A stretch of DNA of 64,000 bases from Acetobacterium woodii (GTDB taxonomy: Bacteria; Bacillota; Clostridia; Eubacteriales; Eubacteriaceae): contig JACQZP010000020.1 of NCBI GenBank assembly GCA_016213825.1, positions 62,001-126,000 on the forward strand, given 5' to 3'. Under the pieces are notes generated by a model. It had not been told where the DNA came from and made no database searches. It saw only the letters and a list, made by a program, of their open reading frames with translations. The translations under genes and the position numbers were made by a program. This document shows positions 42,209 through 53,286 of this stretch, in pieces; the stretch's first letter is position 1; the number at the start of each line of letters is the position of its first letter.

Positions 42209-44416
42209 ATGTCAAAATTAAGAGTATACGATTTAGCAAAAAAATATAATATTCCAAGTAAAGATTTCGTAGCTATTTTAAATAAGCACAATATTCCTGT
42301 AAAAAACCATATGAGCGCCCTGACTGATCAACAAATTGCCGAATTTGAAGAAAAATTCGATAAAGATAAGTATCAAGCAGAGCTGGAAGCAGAACCGAAA
42401 AAAGAATCGGTTAAGGAAACAACGACCGCAAAAACGAGTCAAGTTGTCCCAAAAGCGAGCACTGATACGAAAAAACCAACCAGACCACCACAAAAAAATC
42501 AACAAAATGCAGGGGGCAATGTGCCGAAAAAAACTGAAGATAAAAAACGACCCGCAGCAGGCAACCAAGGTCAAGCACCTAAGGTACGGGATCACAGTAA
42601 AAAAGAAAAGACCGCAAGAAGTGTTTATAAACGGATAAAAGATGAGAAAAAGAAATCCGTTCAATTAAATCAGACATTTGAAATTCCAGAGATTTTAACA
42701 GTCGGTGAACTGGCCGATATTCTTGAAATAAGTGCTACTGAAATTATCAAAACTCTGATGCTGGCCGGAACCATGGTTAGTATTAATCAGGAAATTGATT
42801 TTGAAACAGCCGCCATCGTTGCTGCTGAGTTGGGCTTCGAAGTCGAAGCTATTAAAATAGAAGATGTTGTTTCAAAAATTCTGGAAGAATATGATGAAGA
42901 AGAAAGTGAAAATGCAATACCACGACCACCCGTTGTCACCGTTATGGGACATGTCGATCATGGTAAAACCTCACTTCTTGATCGAATTCGTAAAGCAAAT
43001 GTTATTGCAGGCGAAGCCGGTGGGATTACGCAACATATCGGTGCCTATACCGTTAATATCAATAACCATGCCATTACTGTTATCGATACCCCGGGTCATG
43101 AGGCGTTTACTGCCATGCGTTCCCGTGGTGCCCAAATAACCGATATTGCCGTTCTGGTTGTCGCAGCTGACGACGGTGTTATGCCACAAACGGTGGAAGC
43201 CATCAATCATGCTAAAGCAGCTGGTGTTCCGATTCTGGTTGCGATCAATAAAATTGATAAACCAGGAGCAGATCCGGAACGGGTTAAACAAGAGTTAACC
43301 AAATATAATCTGGTTGTTGAAGAATGGGGTGGCGAGACCATTGCCGTTAACGTCTCCGCAAAAACCGGGGAAGGAATCGAAACCCTGCTGGAAATGATCA
43401 TTATGATGTCTGAAATGGAAGAACTCACTGCCGATCCTGGCCGTGAAGCCAGAGGCAGTGTCATTGAATCGCAAATTAAACGTGGTAAAGGATCCGTTGC
43501 GACCTTATTGGTTCAGCAAGGAACCTTGCATGTTGGGGATTCGATTATTTCGGGAACTACCTATGGTAAGATCCGGACAATGATTGATGATAAAGGCAAG
43601 CGCTTGAAGAAGGCTGGCCCATCTACGCCAGTAGAAATTTCAGGTCTTTCGGATATTCCTGCAGCCGGAGATGATTTCATCGTACTTGAAAATGAAAAAG
43701 AAGCTCGTCAACTAGCCGAAAAACGAAAAGAAATGCAAAAAGGCGAACGTCAACGTCGTTCCAATATTTCCCTTGATGATCTGTTTAGCCAGATTCAGGA
43801 TGGTAATATTCAGGATGTCAATATCATCATTAAAGCCGATGTTCAAGGTTCCATTGAAGCTATCAAACAATCCCTTGAAAAGCTGGATAATGAAGCAGTT
43901 CGGATTAATATTATCCATGGTGCGGTTGGTGCCATCAATGAAACGGATGTTTTACTTGCATCTACTTCAAATGCCATTGTCATTGGTTTTAATGTCAGAC
44001 CAGATAAAAATGCTGTCAAGCTGGCCGAAACCGAAGAAGTGGATATTCGACTCTATCGGGTTATTTACGATGCGGTTGAAGATATCAAAAAAGCCATGGA
44101 AGGTATGCTGGCACCGGAATTCCGGGAAAAAGTCATGGGTAATGCTGAAATACGTGAAGTATTTAAAATCCCAAGCATCGGTACCATCGCCGGCTGTTAT
44201 ATCACCGAAGGAAAAATCAACCGGAATGATGATGTCCGAATTATTCGCGATGGCATTGTTATATTAGAAGGAAAAATTGCGTCATTACGACGTTTCAAAG
44301 ATGATGTAAAAGAAGTAAACACCGGATATGAATGTGGAATTGGTATCGAAAAATACAATGACTTAAAAGTCGGCGATAACATTGAAGCATTTACCATGGA
44401 AAAAATCGAAAGATAA
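42209..44416 (+). CDS. infB: Translation initiation factor IF-2
   Basis: IF-2 places fMet-tRNA on the 30S subunit. The 735-residue protein has an N-terminal IF2_N helix ([19 protein letters not shown]), a lysine/proline-rich linker (about 50-145), a second IF2_N near 160, the GTPase domain with [10 protein letters not shown] near 247-256, DTPGHEAF and NKID, and the C-terminal domains. GGGAGGA is before the start. Confidence 0.97.
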   Translation: MSKLRVYDLAKKYNIPSKDFVAILNKHNIPVKNHMSALTDQQIAEFEEKFDKDKYQAELEAEPKKESVKETTTAKTSQVVPKASTDTKKPTRPPQKNQQNAGGNVPKKTEDKKRPAAGNQGQAPKVRDHSKKEKTARSVYKRIKDEKKKSVQLNQTFEIPEILTVGELADILEISATEIIKTLMLAGTMVSINQEIDFETAAIVAAELGFEVEAIKIEDVVSKILEEYDEEESENAIPRPPVVTVMGHVDHGKTSLLDRIRKANVIAGEAGGITQHIGAYTVNINNHAITVIDTPGHEAFTAMRSRGAQITDIAVLVVAADDGVMPQTVEAINHAKAAGVPILVAINKIDKPGADPERVKQELTKYNLVVEEWGGETIAVNVSAKTGEGIETLLEMIIMMSEMEELTADPGREARGSVIESQIKRGKGSVATLLVQQGTLHVGDSIISGTTYGKIRTMIDDKGKRLKKAGPSTPVEISGLSDIPAAGDDFIVLENEKEARQLAEKRKEMQKGERQRRSNISLDDLFSQIQDGNIQDVNIIIKADVQGSIEAIKQSLEKLDNEAVRINIIHGAVGAINETDVLLASTSNAIVIGFNVRPDKNAVKLAETEEVDIRLYRVIYDAVEDIKKAMEGMLAPEFREKVMGNAEIREVFKIPSIGTIAGCYITEGKINRNDDVRIIRDGIVILEGKIASLRRFKDDVKEVNTGYECGIGIEKYNDLKVGDNIEAFTMEKIER

Positions 44417-44454
44417 GCGCAAGCCTATCTTTCCCATGAAGGAGGTAAAATCAA

Positions 44455-44838
44455 ATGGCATCTCATCGTAATGAAAAAATTAATGGGTTAATCCAAAGAG
44501 AATTGAGCCTTATTATTATCCATAAAATGAAAGACTCTCGTATTAAAGACAGCAATGTCAGCATTACCAGAGTTAAAGCAGCGCCCGATTTAAAAACTGC
44601 TACTGTTTATGTGAGTGTTTTTGGTGATGAAAAGCAGAAGAAGGTTGTACTTGAACTTTTAAACAATGCTAAAAGCTTTTTAAGATCAAGCCTTGGACAG
44701 GTTATTACTGTCCATTCGGTTCCAGCGCTGATCTTTGAAATTGATAACTCAATTGAATATGGTATGCATATCGAATCGATTTTAAAAGGTTTGAAAGATG
44801 ATAAAGAATTGAAGGATCAGAATGAAGAAAATTCCTGA
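44455..44838 (+). CDS. rbfA: Ribosome-binding factor A
   Basis: RbfA binds immature 30S subunits near helix 1 of 16S rRNA. The 127-residue protein has INGLIQRELSLIIIHKMKD and the KH-like core VSITRVKAAPDLKTATVYVS. Its end overlaps nrnA by 17 bp, so translation is probably coupled. Confidence 0.96.
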   Translation: MASHRNEKINGLIQRELSLIIIHKMKDSRIKDSNVSITRVKAAPDLKTATVYVSVFGDEKQKKVVLELLNNAKSFLRSSLGQVITVHSVPALIFEIDNSIEYGMHIESILKGLKDDKELKDQNEENS

Positions 44839-45781
44839 TGAAATAATTAAATGCTTGAATGATAATCAGCGGTTCTTAATCCTGCTTCATCAGAAACCGG
44901 ATGGGGATGCAATTGGTTCAGCCGTGGCTTTAGGGAAGGGTCTGAAACAGTTAAATAAAACGGTTGATTATTACATCGACCTTCCCCTTGAAGACAAACT
45001 TGTTTTTTTTAATGAAATTCAGGCGTTTAATCAACCGTTACAAGAAAGCTATGATGTTATTGTTTATTTGGATTGTTCCACCAGCAGCTTTGCTTTTTCG
45101 CCAGCCGAAATGCCAGCAGCTAAAATCAAACTAGTCATAGATCATCATAAAAGCAATGCTTTTTATGGTGATCTTAACTTTGTCGAAATCACTGGTGCAA
45201 CCGCCGAAATCGTGTTTCGGATTTTGCGGGCATTAACTGTTGAGTTTGATGAAGAAATGGCTGATGCTATTTTTACCGGGATCACAACCGATACGGGGAG
45301 TTTTCAATATTCGAATGTAACTGTCGATACCCATTTAATTGCCAGTGAATTGTATGCCATTAAAACAAATTATGCCCCTCTCTCCAAAAGACTGCACACC
45401 CATAAGAACATTAATCAAATGAAAATGACTGGTGCTGCCATCCATTCATTGGAAATATTGGACAGTATGCCGATTGCCCTGATGATATTAGATCATGAGA
45501 CCATCTTGAAATTTGGCGGAACGATTAATATCACCGACGATGTTGCAAATCTGGGTCAAAATACAATTGGCGTCGCAATCACAGCGCTTTTGAAGGAAGT
45601 TGATCAGGGTGAATACCGGGTTTCTCTACGGGCTAAATTCCCCTATGATATTCATGAAATTGCATTAAAATACGGCGGTGGAGGACATGAACGGGCAGCA
45701 GGCTTTAATTTCAATGGTGACATTAATGAGCTTAAGCGTGATCTGATGGACGTTTATGAAAATCAAAATGGAGAAAATTAA
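44822..45781 (+). CDS. nrnA: Bifunctional oligoribonuclease/pAp phosphatase NrnA
   Basis: NrnA is a DHH/DHHA1 phosphoesterase that degrades nanoRNA and pAp. The 319-residue protein shows HQKPDGDAIGSAVALGKGL, YLDCSTSS, VIDHHKSN and, in the DHHA1 domain, YGGGGHERAAGF. NrnA also removes pGpG, the product of c-di-GMP breakdown, in some Firmicutes, which is relevant to the riboswitches here only as a possibility. It overlaps rbfA and truB. Confidence 0.95.
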   Translation: MKKIPDEIIKCLNDNQRFLILLHQKPDGDAIGSAVALGKGLKQLNKTVDYYIDLPLEDKLVFFNEIQAFNQPLQESYDVIVYLDCSTSSFAFSPAEMPAAKIKLVIDHHKSNAFYGDLNFVEITGATAEIVFRILRALTVEFDEEMADAIFTGITTDTGSFQYSNVTVDTHLIASELYAIKTNYAPLSKRLHTHKNINQMKMTGAAIHSLEILDSMPIALMILDHETILKFGGTINITDDVANLGQNTIGVAITALLKEVDQGEYRVSLRAKFPYDIHEIALKYGGGGHERAAGFNFNGDINELKRDLMDVYENQNGEN

Positions 45782-46688
45782 CGGCGCCAATGGCTATCTC
45801 AATGTCTACAAAGAAAAAGGCATGACTTCGCACGATGTCGTGTTTAAGGCTCGAAAAATTTTAAAGACAAAGAAAATTGGTCATACCGGCACGCTGGATC
45901 CAGATGCCCAGGGCGTTCTTGTTTTATGTGTTGGCCAGGCCACCAAAATGGTTGAATATATCACGGATCACGAAAAGGTCTATGAGGCTGAAGTCATCCT
46001 GGGGATGGAAACGGACACCTGTGATATATCAGGAACAATCATCAGTGAATGCGAACACAGGATAAGCCGAGACGCTTTTGAAGATGTCTTGAAGCAGTTT
46101 ACTGGCAATATTCGTCAAAAACCACCGATCTACTCAGCCATCCGTGTTAATGGAAAAAAACTCTACCACTATGCCAGAAATGGCGAGTCGGTCGAAATAC
46201 CCGAACGGGATGTTCATATTGAGACGATCAATCTGTTAGAGTTTTGTGAAGCGTCCCAAAAAGCCAACATAATGGTAACCTGTTCCAAAGGAACTTATAT
46301 GCGTTCATTGTGCCGCGATATCGGCAACGCATTGGGAACACTGGGATGCATGGGAAATCTGATCCGTCACCGGGTGGGTGAGTTCACAATCAAAGATGCA
46401 CTAACTCTTGCTGAAATAGATGAAATATTTAATCAAAACCAATCGATTCCACTTTTCTATCCGCTGGAGTTTTCCCTTGATCGATATAAAATCGTGCGCG
46501 CAACTGAGCAGGGGCGCAAGTTTTTGCTTAATGGCAATAAGCTCTTTCAATGGAATATTCAGGAATCTCTGGATGATTTTATTGAAAATGAAATTTTGCG
46601 CTTATATGATGGCGAAAAACTTGTGGGGATGGGCAGATATTATGTCAATGAAGAAGGAAACTACATTAAACCTACAAAATTACTGTGA
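45756..46688 (+). CDS. truB: tRNA pseudouridine-55 synthase TruB
   Basis: TruB makes pseudouridine 55 in the T loop of tRNAs. The roughly 310-residue protein has GYLNVYKEKGMTSHDVV and the catalytic motif HTGTLDPDAQGVL with the active Asp. A C-terminal extension follows the core. The start is uncertain: the ATG at 45756 has only a weak GATGGA site, and the ATG at 45768 has none. Both overlap the end of nrnA, so coupled translation is likely. Confidence 0.95.
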   Translation: MKIKMEKINGANGYLNVYKEKGMTSHDVVFKARKILKTKKIGHTGTLDPDAQGVLVLCVGQATKMVEYITDHEKVYEAEVILGMETDTCDISGTIISECEHRISRDAFEDVLKQFTGNIRQKPPIYSAIRVNGKKLYHYARNGESVEIPERDVHIETINLLEFCEASQKANIMVTCSKGTYMRSLCRDIGNALGTLGCMGNLIRHRVGEFTIKDALTLAEIDEIFNQNQSIPLFYPLEFSLDRYKIVRATEQGRKFLLNGNKLFQWNIQESLDDFIENEILRLYDGEKLVGMGRYYVNEEGNYIKPTKLL

Positions 46689-46696
46689 GGTAACCA

Positions 46697-47605
46697 ATGA
46701 CAACAAAAACGTATCACGGCGAAGAAATTGTTTTAGCGCTTGGCTTTTTTGATGGGGTACATCTGGGACATCAGGCTTTATTGGAAGAAACAAAAAAAAT
46801 AGGTGAAAAGCTAAACTGTAAAACAGGCGTTATGACATTTAAAGAACATCCGCTGGAATTAATTTTTCCAAATTATACGCCTTGGCTAATCACATCAAAT
46901 ACTGAGAAAGAATTGATGATTCAGAAATTTGGTGTTGATTATGTTTTTTTAAATCCTTTTACTGAAAAGCTGATGAAGCTGACTCCTGAAAAATTCATCA
47001 CCGATTATTTATTAAAAAAATACAATGTCAAAGTCGTTGTGGTCGGTTTTAATTATAACTTTGGCTATAAGGGCATTGGCACTACCGATACTTTAAAAGA
47101 GTTAGGAAAAAAATATGGATTTGAGGTCGAAATCCTGCCGCCTTTTATCATTAATACCCACTCAGTAAGTTCAACATTTATTCGTGAGCTAATCAGCTGT
47201 GGCCAGGTTGATGAAGTGAAAACCTTTCTGGGTCGCAATTATGCCTTGAGCGGCATTGTTGTTCAGGGAAAAGGATTGGGGCATCAATTCGGAATTCCGA
47301 CAGCAAATATTAAACTAAACAAGAAAATAATTTTGCCAAGTACTGGTGTTTATTATACATATGTACATTATCAAGGAAAATGCTTTAATGCATTAACAAA
47401 TCTTGGCTTCAATCCTACTTTTGAAAAACATCCGTTCAGCATTGAAACCTATATCTACGATTTCGATGAGGATATTTATAATCAGGAAATTACCATAGAA
47501 TTCAAGAAGAAAATCAGAGATGAAATTAAATTTGATTCGATCGACGAATTAATTGTTCAAATAAAATCAGATATAAATCTGATTAGAAATGAGTTTATCA
47601 AATAA
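46697..47605 (+). CDS. ribF: Bifunctional riboflavin kinase/FAD synthetase
   Basis: RibF makes FMN and FAD from riboflavin. The 302-residue protein has the N-terminal adenylyltransferase domain with LGFFDGVHLGHQALL (about 15-29) and FNYNFGYKG, and the C-terminal kinase domain with GLGHQFGIPTANI. Placement after truB and before rpsO is the standard Firmicutes order. FMN is needed by the two FabK-type proteins of the window. Confidence 0.96.
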   Translation: MTTKTYHGEEIVLALGFFDGVHLGHQALLEETKKIGEKLNCKTGVMTFKEHPLELIFPNYTPWLITSNTEKELMIQKFGVDYVFLNPFTEKLMKLTPEKFITDYLLKKYNVKVVVVGFNYNFGYKGIGTTDTLKELGKKYGFEVEILPPFIINTHSVSSTFIRELISCGQVDEVKTFLGRNYALSGIVVQGKGLGHQFGIPTANIKLNKKIILPSTGVYYTYVHYQGKCFNALTNLGFNPTFEKHPFSIETYIYDFDEDIYNQEITIEFKKKIRDEIKFDSIDELIVQIKSDINLIRNEFIK

Positions 47606-47610
47606 ATACA

Positions 47611-47639
47611 TTTACATCGATATGTGTTTATGATATACT
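47611..47639 (+). promoter_or_regulatory. Promoter of rpsO
   Basis: TTTACA (47611-47616), a 17-bp spacer and TATACT (47634-47639). The leader of about 80 nt may hold S15 feedback structure, which I could not define. Confidence 0.65.
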
Positions 47640-47724
47640 CATTAAGTTATTACCATTCACTTAGTTTTTTGAAACTCCAACAAAATACTCGGTTTATGGA
47701 TAAATTAAAAACAAGGAGATTTAA

Positions 47725-47991
47725 ATGATCAGTAAAGAATTAAAAGCGCAGGTAGTCGAAGACTACAAAACACATGAAGGTGACACTGGTTCACCAGAGG
47801 TTCAAATTGCATTATTAACAGCAAGAATTAACGATCTTAATGGACATCTTCAGATCCATAAAAAAGATCATCACTCACGACGTGGTCTGCTGAAACTAGT
47901 AGGACAACGAAGAAGATTATTAACTTATCTAAAAAACAAAGATATCAACCGATATCGTGAACTAATCCAAAGATTAGGTTTAAGAAAATAA
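47725..47991 (+). CDS. rpsO: 30S ribosomal protein S15
   Basis: S15 binds the 16S rRNA central domain and nucleates platform assembly. The 88-residue protein has the full family sequence, including [20 protein letters not shown] and [26 protein letters not shown] precedes the ATG, and a strong terminator follows immediately. Confidence 0.98.
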   Translation: MISKELKAQVVEDYKTHEGDTGSPEVQIALLTARINDLNGHLQIHKKDHHSRRGLLKLVGQRRRLLTYLKNKDINRYRELIQRLGLRK

Positions 47992-47995
47992 TTTG

Positions 47996-48022
47996 GGGCG
48001 GAGTATTCCGCCCTTTTTTTTT
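47996..48022 (+). terminator. Rho-independent terminator of rpsO
   Basis: GGGCGGA and TCCGCCC form a 7-bp GC-rich stem with a 4-nt loop, followed by nine T. Confidence 0.92.
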
Positions 48023-48133
48023 ACGTGAAGGTAATTGACCATCTGAATGTCATTATCCGCTGGCGCTACCCTCAAACCGCCAAAATGAAACAAAGTCATT
48101 TTATAGATAATTATAATAGAAAGCGAGAAAAGA

Positions 48134-50212
48134 ATGAATATTTTTGAAACTCAAATTGCTGGACGCCCGTTCCGAGTGGAAATTGGCGAAGTTGCACAAC
48201 TTGCAAAAGGCGCAGCCATGATTCGATATGGCAAAACCGAAATTTTAGCAGTTGCCTCAGCTTCTAAAAAACCCCGTGAAGGTATGGATTTCTTCCCATT
48301 AAGCTGCGACTATGAAGAAAAACAATACTCAGTGGGGAAATTCCCCGGAGGGTTTATCAAACGAGAAGGACGCCCAACTGAACGCGCAATATTAAACTCA
48401 AGATTAATGGATAGACCAATCAGACCTCTCTTTCCAAAAGGCTTCCGAAATGACGTTCAGGTTGTAGCAACCGTTATGTCAGTTGATCAGGATAATGCCC
48501 CGGAAATTGCTGCGATGATAGGATCATCAATTGCCTTGTCGATATCTGACATTCCTTTCAATGGCCCAACTGGTGCTGTTGCTGTTGGTTATATTGATGG
48601 CGCATATATTATCAATCCTAATGAAGCTGAGCGCGAAATAAGCCAACTGAATTTAGTTGTTTCTGGAACTAAAGATGCCATTATGATGGTGGAAGCCGGT
48701 GCCAACGAAGTTTCAGAATCATTGATGCTGGAAGCTATTCTGCTTGCCCATGAAGAAATTAAAAAAATTGTCGCCTTCCAGGAAGAAATTATTGCTGTTG
48801 TTGGAAAAGAAAAACAGGTTTATACGCTGTTTACACCAGCCGAAGAAATTAAAGCAGAAATTGTTGCTTTTTTAGGTGATCAATTATCAACTGCTGTAAA
48901 AACAGCCGATAAGCTGGAACGATTAGATAATATTGAAGCAACAAAAAATCTTGTCAGAGAACATTTTTCGGAAACGTATCCTAATCAGGGTAATGAGATT
49001 GATGAAGTGCTTAATTCATTAGTCAAAAAAGAAATTCGTCGCATGATTCTTGAAGATCGGATTCGTCCTGATAATCGAAAAATGGATGAAATTCGCCAGA
49101 TTACTGCCAAAATCGACTTTTTGGAAAGACCCCATGGTTCCGGACTGTTTACTCGGGGCGAAACCCAGGTGCTGTCAGTTGTAACACTTGGGGTATTAGG
49201 CGATGTCCAAAAACTGGATGGCTTATCAAACGAAGACTCCAAACGATATATTCACCATTATAACTTCCCATCCTACAGTGTTGGCGAAGCCCGACCTTCC
49301 CGTGGCCCAGGCCGTCGTGAAATCGGACATGGTGCTTTGGCTGAACGGGCGCTGATTCCGGTACTGCCATCAGAAGACGTATTCCCATATGCAATTCGAG
49401 TGGTTTCTGAAGTATTAAGTTCAAATGGATCGACTTCTCAAGCCAGTGTTTGTGGCAGTTCCCTTTCCTTAATGGCGGCTGGGGTTCCATTAAAGGCACC
49501 GGTAGCTGGGATTGCCATGGGCCTTATCAAAGAAGACGATAAGTTGGCGATTCTTTCTGATATTCAGGGAATGGAAGATTTCCTTGGCGACATGGATTTC
49601 AAAGTTGCCGGAACTGCTGATGGTATCACTGCCATCCAAATGGATATTAAAATTGATGGTATCAACAAACAAATTTTAACTGAAGCTCTGGAACAGGCGC
49701 GAATCGGCCGACTCCATATTCTGGGAATTATGAACGAAGAAATCGCTGAATCCCGAAAAGAATTATCACCATATGCACCACGAATCATCATTTTCCAGAT
49801 TAAACCAGATAAAATCAGAGACGTCATCGGCTCAGGCGGTAAGGTTATCAATAAAATCATTGATGATACCGGCGTTAAAATTGATATTGAAGATGATGGA
49901 CGAATCTTTATTGCGTCAGTGGATACCGAATCCGGTAACCGTGCCAAGGAAATTATCGAAAATATCGTACGGGAAATTGAAGTTGGCGAAGTGTTGACTG
50001 GCAAGGTTGTCCGAATCATGAATTTTGGCGCTTTTGTATCACTGCCAGGCGGAAAAGATGGTTTAGTTCATATTTCTAAACTTGCCAACGAACGCGTCAA
50101 TGCGGTTGAAGATGTTGTGAAAATTGGTGATGAGGTAACCGTTAAGGTTATGGAAATTGATGGCCAGGGACGAATTAATTTATCCCGAAAAGCAATGCTG
50201 CCAAAGGAATAA
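48134..50212 (+). CDS. pnp: Polyribonucleotide nucleotidyltransferase (PNPase)
   Basis: PNPase degrades RNA from the 3' end using phosphate. The 692-residue protein has two RNase PH domains (the second with [21 protein letters not shown]), a KH domain ([20 protein letters not shown]) and a C-terminal S1 domain ([21 protein letters not shown]). It usually follows rpsO. dut starts 2 bp after its stop codon. Confidence 0.97.
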   Translation: MNIFETQIAGRPFRVEIGEVAQLAKGAAMIRYGKTEILAVASASKKPREGMDFFPLSCDYEEKQYSVGKFPGGFIKREGRPTERAILNSRLMDRPIRPLFPKGFRNDVQVVATVMSVDQDNAPEIAAMIGSSIALSISDIPFNGPTGAVAVGYIDGAYIINPNEAEREISQLNLVVSGTKDAIMMVEAGANEVSESLMLEAILLAHEEIKKIVAFQEEIIAVVGKEKQVYTLFTPAEEIKAEIVAFLGDQLSTAVKTADKLERLDNIEATKNLVREHFSETYPNQGNEIDEVLNSLVKKEIRRMILEDRIRPDNRKMDEIRQITAKIDFLERPHGSGLFTRGETQVLSVVTLGVLGDVQKLDGLSNEDSKRYIHHYNFPSYSVGEARPSRGPGRREIGHGALAERALIPVLPSEDVFPYAIRVVSEVLSSNGSTSQASVCGSSLSLMAAGVPLKAPVAGIAMGLIKEDDKLAILSDIQGMEDFLGDMDFKVAGTADGITAIQMDIKIDGINKQILTEALEQARIGRLHILGIMNEEIAESRKELSPYAPRIIIFQIKPDKIRDVIGSGGKVINKIIDDTGVKIDIEDDGRIFIASVDTESGNRAKEIIENIVREIEVGEVLTGKVVRIMNFGAFVSLPGGKDGLVHISKLANERVNAVEDVVKIGDEVTVKVMEIDGQGRINLSRKAMLPKE

Positions 50213-50214
50213 CA

Positions 50215-50667
50215 ATGATTAAAAATTATTCGATAAAAATACTGAATCAATCCCAGTATCCGTTACCGGAATATCAGACCATCGGTTCCGCCGGCGTGGA
50301 TTTGTACGCAAATCTTGATTCGAAAATGATTATTATGCCTCATAAGGTTTATCAGATTCCAACCGGTATATTTCTGGAAATGCCCATCGGCGTTGAAGCC
50401 CAAATTCGGGCCAGAAGTGGATTGGCACTTAAACATGGTTTATCGCTGGTTAACGGTATCGGCACCATTGATGCCGATTATCGTGGAGAAATTAAGATAA
50501 TTCTGATAAACTTATTGGATAAGATGTATCAGCTGGAACCGGGCGAACGGATTGCCCAAATGGTTTTTTCTGAGTATATCAAGGCCGATTTCACAGAAGT
50601 TTTTAGTATCGAAGAATTGGAATCCAGTGAACGCAGCGATGGCGGCTTCGGGCATTCTGGAAAATAA
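50215..50667 (+). CDS. dut: Deoxyuridine 5'-triphosphate nucleotidohydrolase
   Basis: Dut hydrolyses dUTP to dUMP, keeping uracil out of DNA. The 150-residue trimeric-type protein has five recognisable motifs: GSAGVDLYA, RARSGLALKHGL, GIGTIDADYRGEI, EPGERIAQMVF and the C-terminal RSDGGFGHSG. It is 2 bp after pnp, so cotranscribed. Confidence 0.95.
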   Translation: MIKNYSIKILNQSQYPLPEYQTIGSAGVDLYANLDSKMIIMPHKVYQIPTGIFLEMPIGVEAQIRARSGLALKHGLSLVNGIGTIDADYRGEIKIILINLLDKMYQLEPGERIAQMVFSEYIKADFTEVFSIEELESSERSDGGFGHSGK

Positions 50668-50764
50668 TTAAATTTGACTAAATAATTAACAAGTAAGCTA
50701 GAGCCATGAATTTTTAAAATGATTGCTGCACCGCTTTCCAATATTATCGTTATAGCATAATCTC

Positions 50765-50790
50765 AAGGTGCAGGTTTACCTGCACCTTTT
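50765..50790 (+). terminator. Rho-independent terminator of pnp-dut
   Basis: AAGGTGCAGG and CCTGCACCTT pair perfectly around TTTA, followed by TT. It lies ~30 bp before the ftsK start. Confidence 0.85.
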
Positions 50791-50823
50791 ATCATATCTT
50801 TTATTAAAATTAAGAGGAGAATA

Positions 50824-53280
50824 ATGGCAACATCAAAAAATAACACAAAGAAACCAAGTCAAACGAATTCAAAAAAAAGCAAAGCAAAAAAGAAAACGAC
50901 TAAAAAGGCGGCTAAACAATTTTCTTTTAACAATTTAGCCATAGGCGTATTTTTGATAATCCTCGGTTTATTTTCAGCCTATGCCTATATTGATTTTAAT
51001 GCGGGAATAGTCGGCGATTTTGTCAGCCAGGCCTTTAGTTATTGCTTCGGCACGGTTACGCTGTTCATGTCAATTTATATATTAGTGCTGGGTGTATTGA
51101 TCAGTTTGAATAAAATTGAAGATTGGTCTGGCACCTTTGTTTTAGTCTTTTTATTATTTATCAATATGATGATTGGGTTTAGTATCAATGCCCCAAATCT
51201 AATGGATTATAGTATCCCAGAATTATTCAGTTTAGCTCAATACGGACAGTACGGCGGCATCATTGGTATTTTACTGGCAGTGTTGTTTATTAAACTATTT
51301 GCGGTAAAAGGTACGTTTCTATTAATATTTGTAAGTTCTGCTATCATTTTAATTTTTATTTTTCGCAACAGCCTTAAAAAATACTGGGAGCGCATTAAAG
51401 ATAAAAACGAAAACGCCCCCCCTATAACAGATCGCCTCAAAAATAGTTTTGATATTCTCAGGGATAAACAAAGAATTAAACAAGAAGTTAAAGCCACCAA
51501 GGAACGGACCTCCGAAACGACGATGATCCCTTTGGTTGGAGAACATGACGATAATGCTCCTTTATTTGAACCCTTTCAGATTAATGAATCAAACCAGCTC
51601 AGCGAATTGGCAAACAAACCGTTGTTTGAGCCAGTGACAGGGGTTATTCCAGCTGCTAAAAAGAAAACTAAACAGGATCCGTTTGGTTTTATTGAAGAAG
51701 ATGTGGATGAAAAGGAAACCCCCATGAAGATTCATGAGAATTTTCTTAAACCCCCAAATTTTGATGACTTAGGATCTGCCAATAAAGAAAACGTCAAAGA
51801 AACAAAACAACAAGAAACGAAAATAATAGACCTGTCGGATATTAGCTTTGAAACGGAGACGGAGGAATACATTTTTCCATCCCTGGATCTATTAAATCCT
51901 CCGGTGACTAAAAAAAAATCAAAAAAAGATGATGTGATAAAAAAAGCTAAGATTATTGAAGAAACTTTGAAGAATTTCGGCGTAAAAGCTAAAATTGTCG
52001 AGGTTAATGTTGGCCCCAGCATCACCCGTTTTGAATTACAACTTGATCCTGGCGTAAAGGTCAATAAGTTTGTCAACCTGTCAAATGATTTGGCTCTTAG
52101 TTTGGCGACATCAGATATTCGGATTGAAGCGCCAATTCCTGGCAAGGCAGCAGTCGGCATTGAAGTTCCCAATGATATCTCTGAAATTGTGGGACTCCGT
52201 GAAATTATTGAGACACCGCAATTTATTAGCAGCAAGAGTCCGCTGACCTTTGCCCTCGGTAAAACATTGTCCGGAGAAAATGTGATTGGTGATATCGGCA
52301 AAATGCCTCATGTACTGATTGCTGGTTCAACGGGATCAGGTAAAAGCGTTTGCATTAACAGTATTATTGTCAGTCTTATCTACAAATCTTCGCCTGAGGA
52401 ATTGCGGTTTATTATGATTGATCCCAAAATGGTGGAACTGAATCAGTACAATGCCATTCCGCATTTATTAATTCCGGTGGTAACCGATCCTAAAAAAGCT
52501 TCCTATGCGCTGAATTGGGGATTAAAAGAAATGACTGATCGTTATATGCTGTTTAAAAATGCGGGGGTCCGGGATATTGAAGGATATAATGAATACATGA
52601 CCCAATCAGGGTCGAAGAAACTGCCGCGGATTGTCATTGTCATTGACGAATTGGCCGATCTGATGATTACCTCACCTAAAGAATGTGAGAATGCCATTTG
52701 TCGTATCGCGCAACTGGCCAGAGCATGCGGTATTCACCTGATTATTGCCACCCAACGGCCATCGGTTGATGTTATAACGGGGTTGATAAAAGCTAATATT
52801 CCATCCCGGATCGCATTTTCAGTTGCGTCTAATACAGATTCGCGAACAATTCTTGATACCGGTGGAGCAGAAAAACTTCTCGGAAAAGGTGATATGTTGT
52901 ATTATCCTGTTGGACAATCTAAACCCACAAGAGTACAATGTACCTATGTATCAGATTCTGAGATTAATGCTGTTATTGATGCTGTTAAAACAAAAAAGGG
53001 GCAACAATATGATGCATCAATTGAAGAAGCCATTTCCCAGGAGCCTGAAGAAAAGCCGCAGAGTCGGGAAGGTGACGTGTTGCTTGAGGATGCCCTTAAC
53101 ATCGCATTTGAATATAACCAGCTGTCAACATCAATGCTTCAGCGAAAATTACAGGTTGGCTATGCCCGGGCAGGCAGAATCATTGATGACCTTGAGGAAC
53201 GGGGGATCATTTCCGGACCAAATGGCAGTAAACCCCGGCAAATTTTAGTGACAGAAGATGAGTTTAAAAAGAGAGAGTAG
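50824..53280 (+). CDS. ftsK: DNA translocase FtsK/SpoIIIE
   Basis: This 818-residue translocase pumps chromosomal DNA through the septum. A lysine-rich N-terminus (1-32) is followed by four to five transmembrane helices (about 36-185), a long charged linker, the motor with Walker A AGSTGSGKSV near 500-509 and Walker B VIVIDELADLM, and a C-terminal gamma winged helix (about 750-815) for DNA sequence reading. Whether it serves division (FtsK/SftA) or sporulation (SpoIIIE) cannot be told; the membrane anchor fits either FtsK or SpoIIIE. Confidence 0.95.
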   Translation: MATSKNNTKKPSQTNSKKSKAKKKTTKKAAKQFSFNNLAIGVFLIILGLFSAYAYIDFNAGIVGDFVSQAFSYCFGTVTLFMSIYILVLGVLISLNKIEDWSGTFVLVFLLFINMMIGFSINAPNLMDYSIPELFSLAQYGQYGGIIGILLAVLFIKLFAVKGTFLLIFVSSAIILIFIFRNSLKKYWERIKDKNENAPPITDRLKNSFDILRDKQRIKQEVKATKERTSETTMIPLVGEHDDNAPLFEPFQINESNQLSELANKPLFEPVTGVIPAAKKKTKQDPFGFIEEDVDEKETPMKIHENFLKPPNFDDLGSANKENVKETKQQETKIIDLSDISFETETEEYIFPSLDLLNPPVTKKKSKKDDVIKKAKIIEETLKNFGVKAKIVEVNVGPSITRFELQLDPGVKVNKFVNLSNDLALSLATSDIRIEAPIPGKAAVGIEVPNDISEIVGLREIIETPQFISSKSPLTFALGKTLSGENVIGDIGKMPHVLIAGSTGSGKSVCINSIIVSLIYKSSPEELRFIMIDPKMVELNQYNAIPHLLIPVVTDPKKASYALNWGLKEMTDRYMLFKNAGVRDIEGYNEYMTQSGSKKLPRIVIVIDELADLMITSPKECENAICRIAQLARACGIHLIIATQRPSVDVITGLIKANIPSRIAFSVASNTDSRTILDTGGAEKLLGKGDMLYYPVGQSKPTRVQCTYVSDSEINAVIDAVKTKKGQQYDASIEEAISQEPEEKPQSREGDVLLEDALNIAFEYNQLSTSMLQRKLQVGYARAGRIIDDLEERGIISGPNGSKPRQILVTEDEFKKRE

Positions 53281-53286
53281 GTAAAA

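Noticed and set aside
52823-53248. 141-codon plus-strand frame inside ftsK
   Set aside because: It is an alternate frame of the ftsK motor and gamma domains, without a domain or a ribosome binding site.
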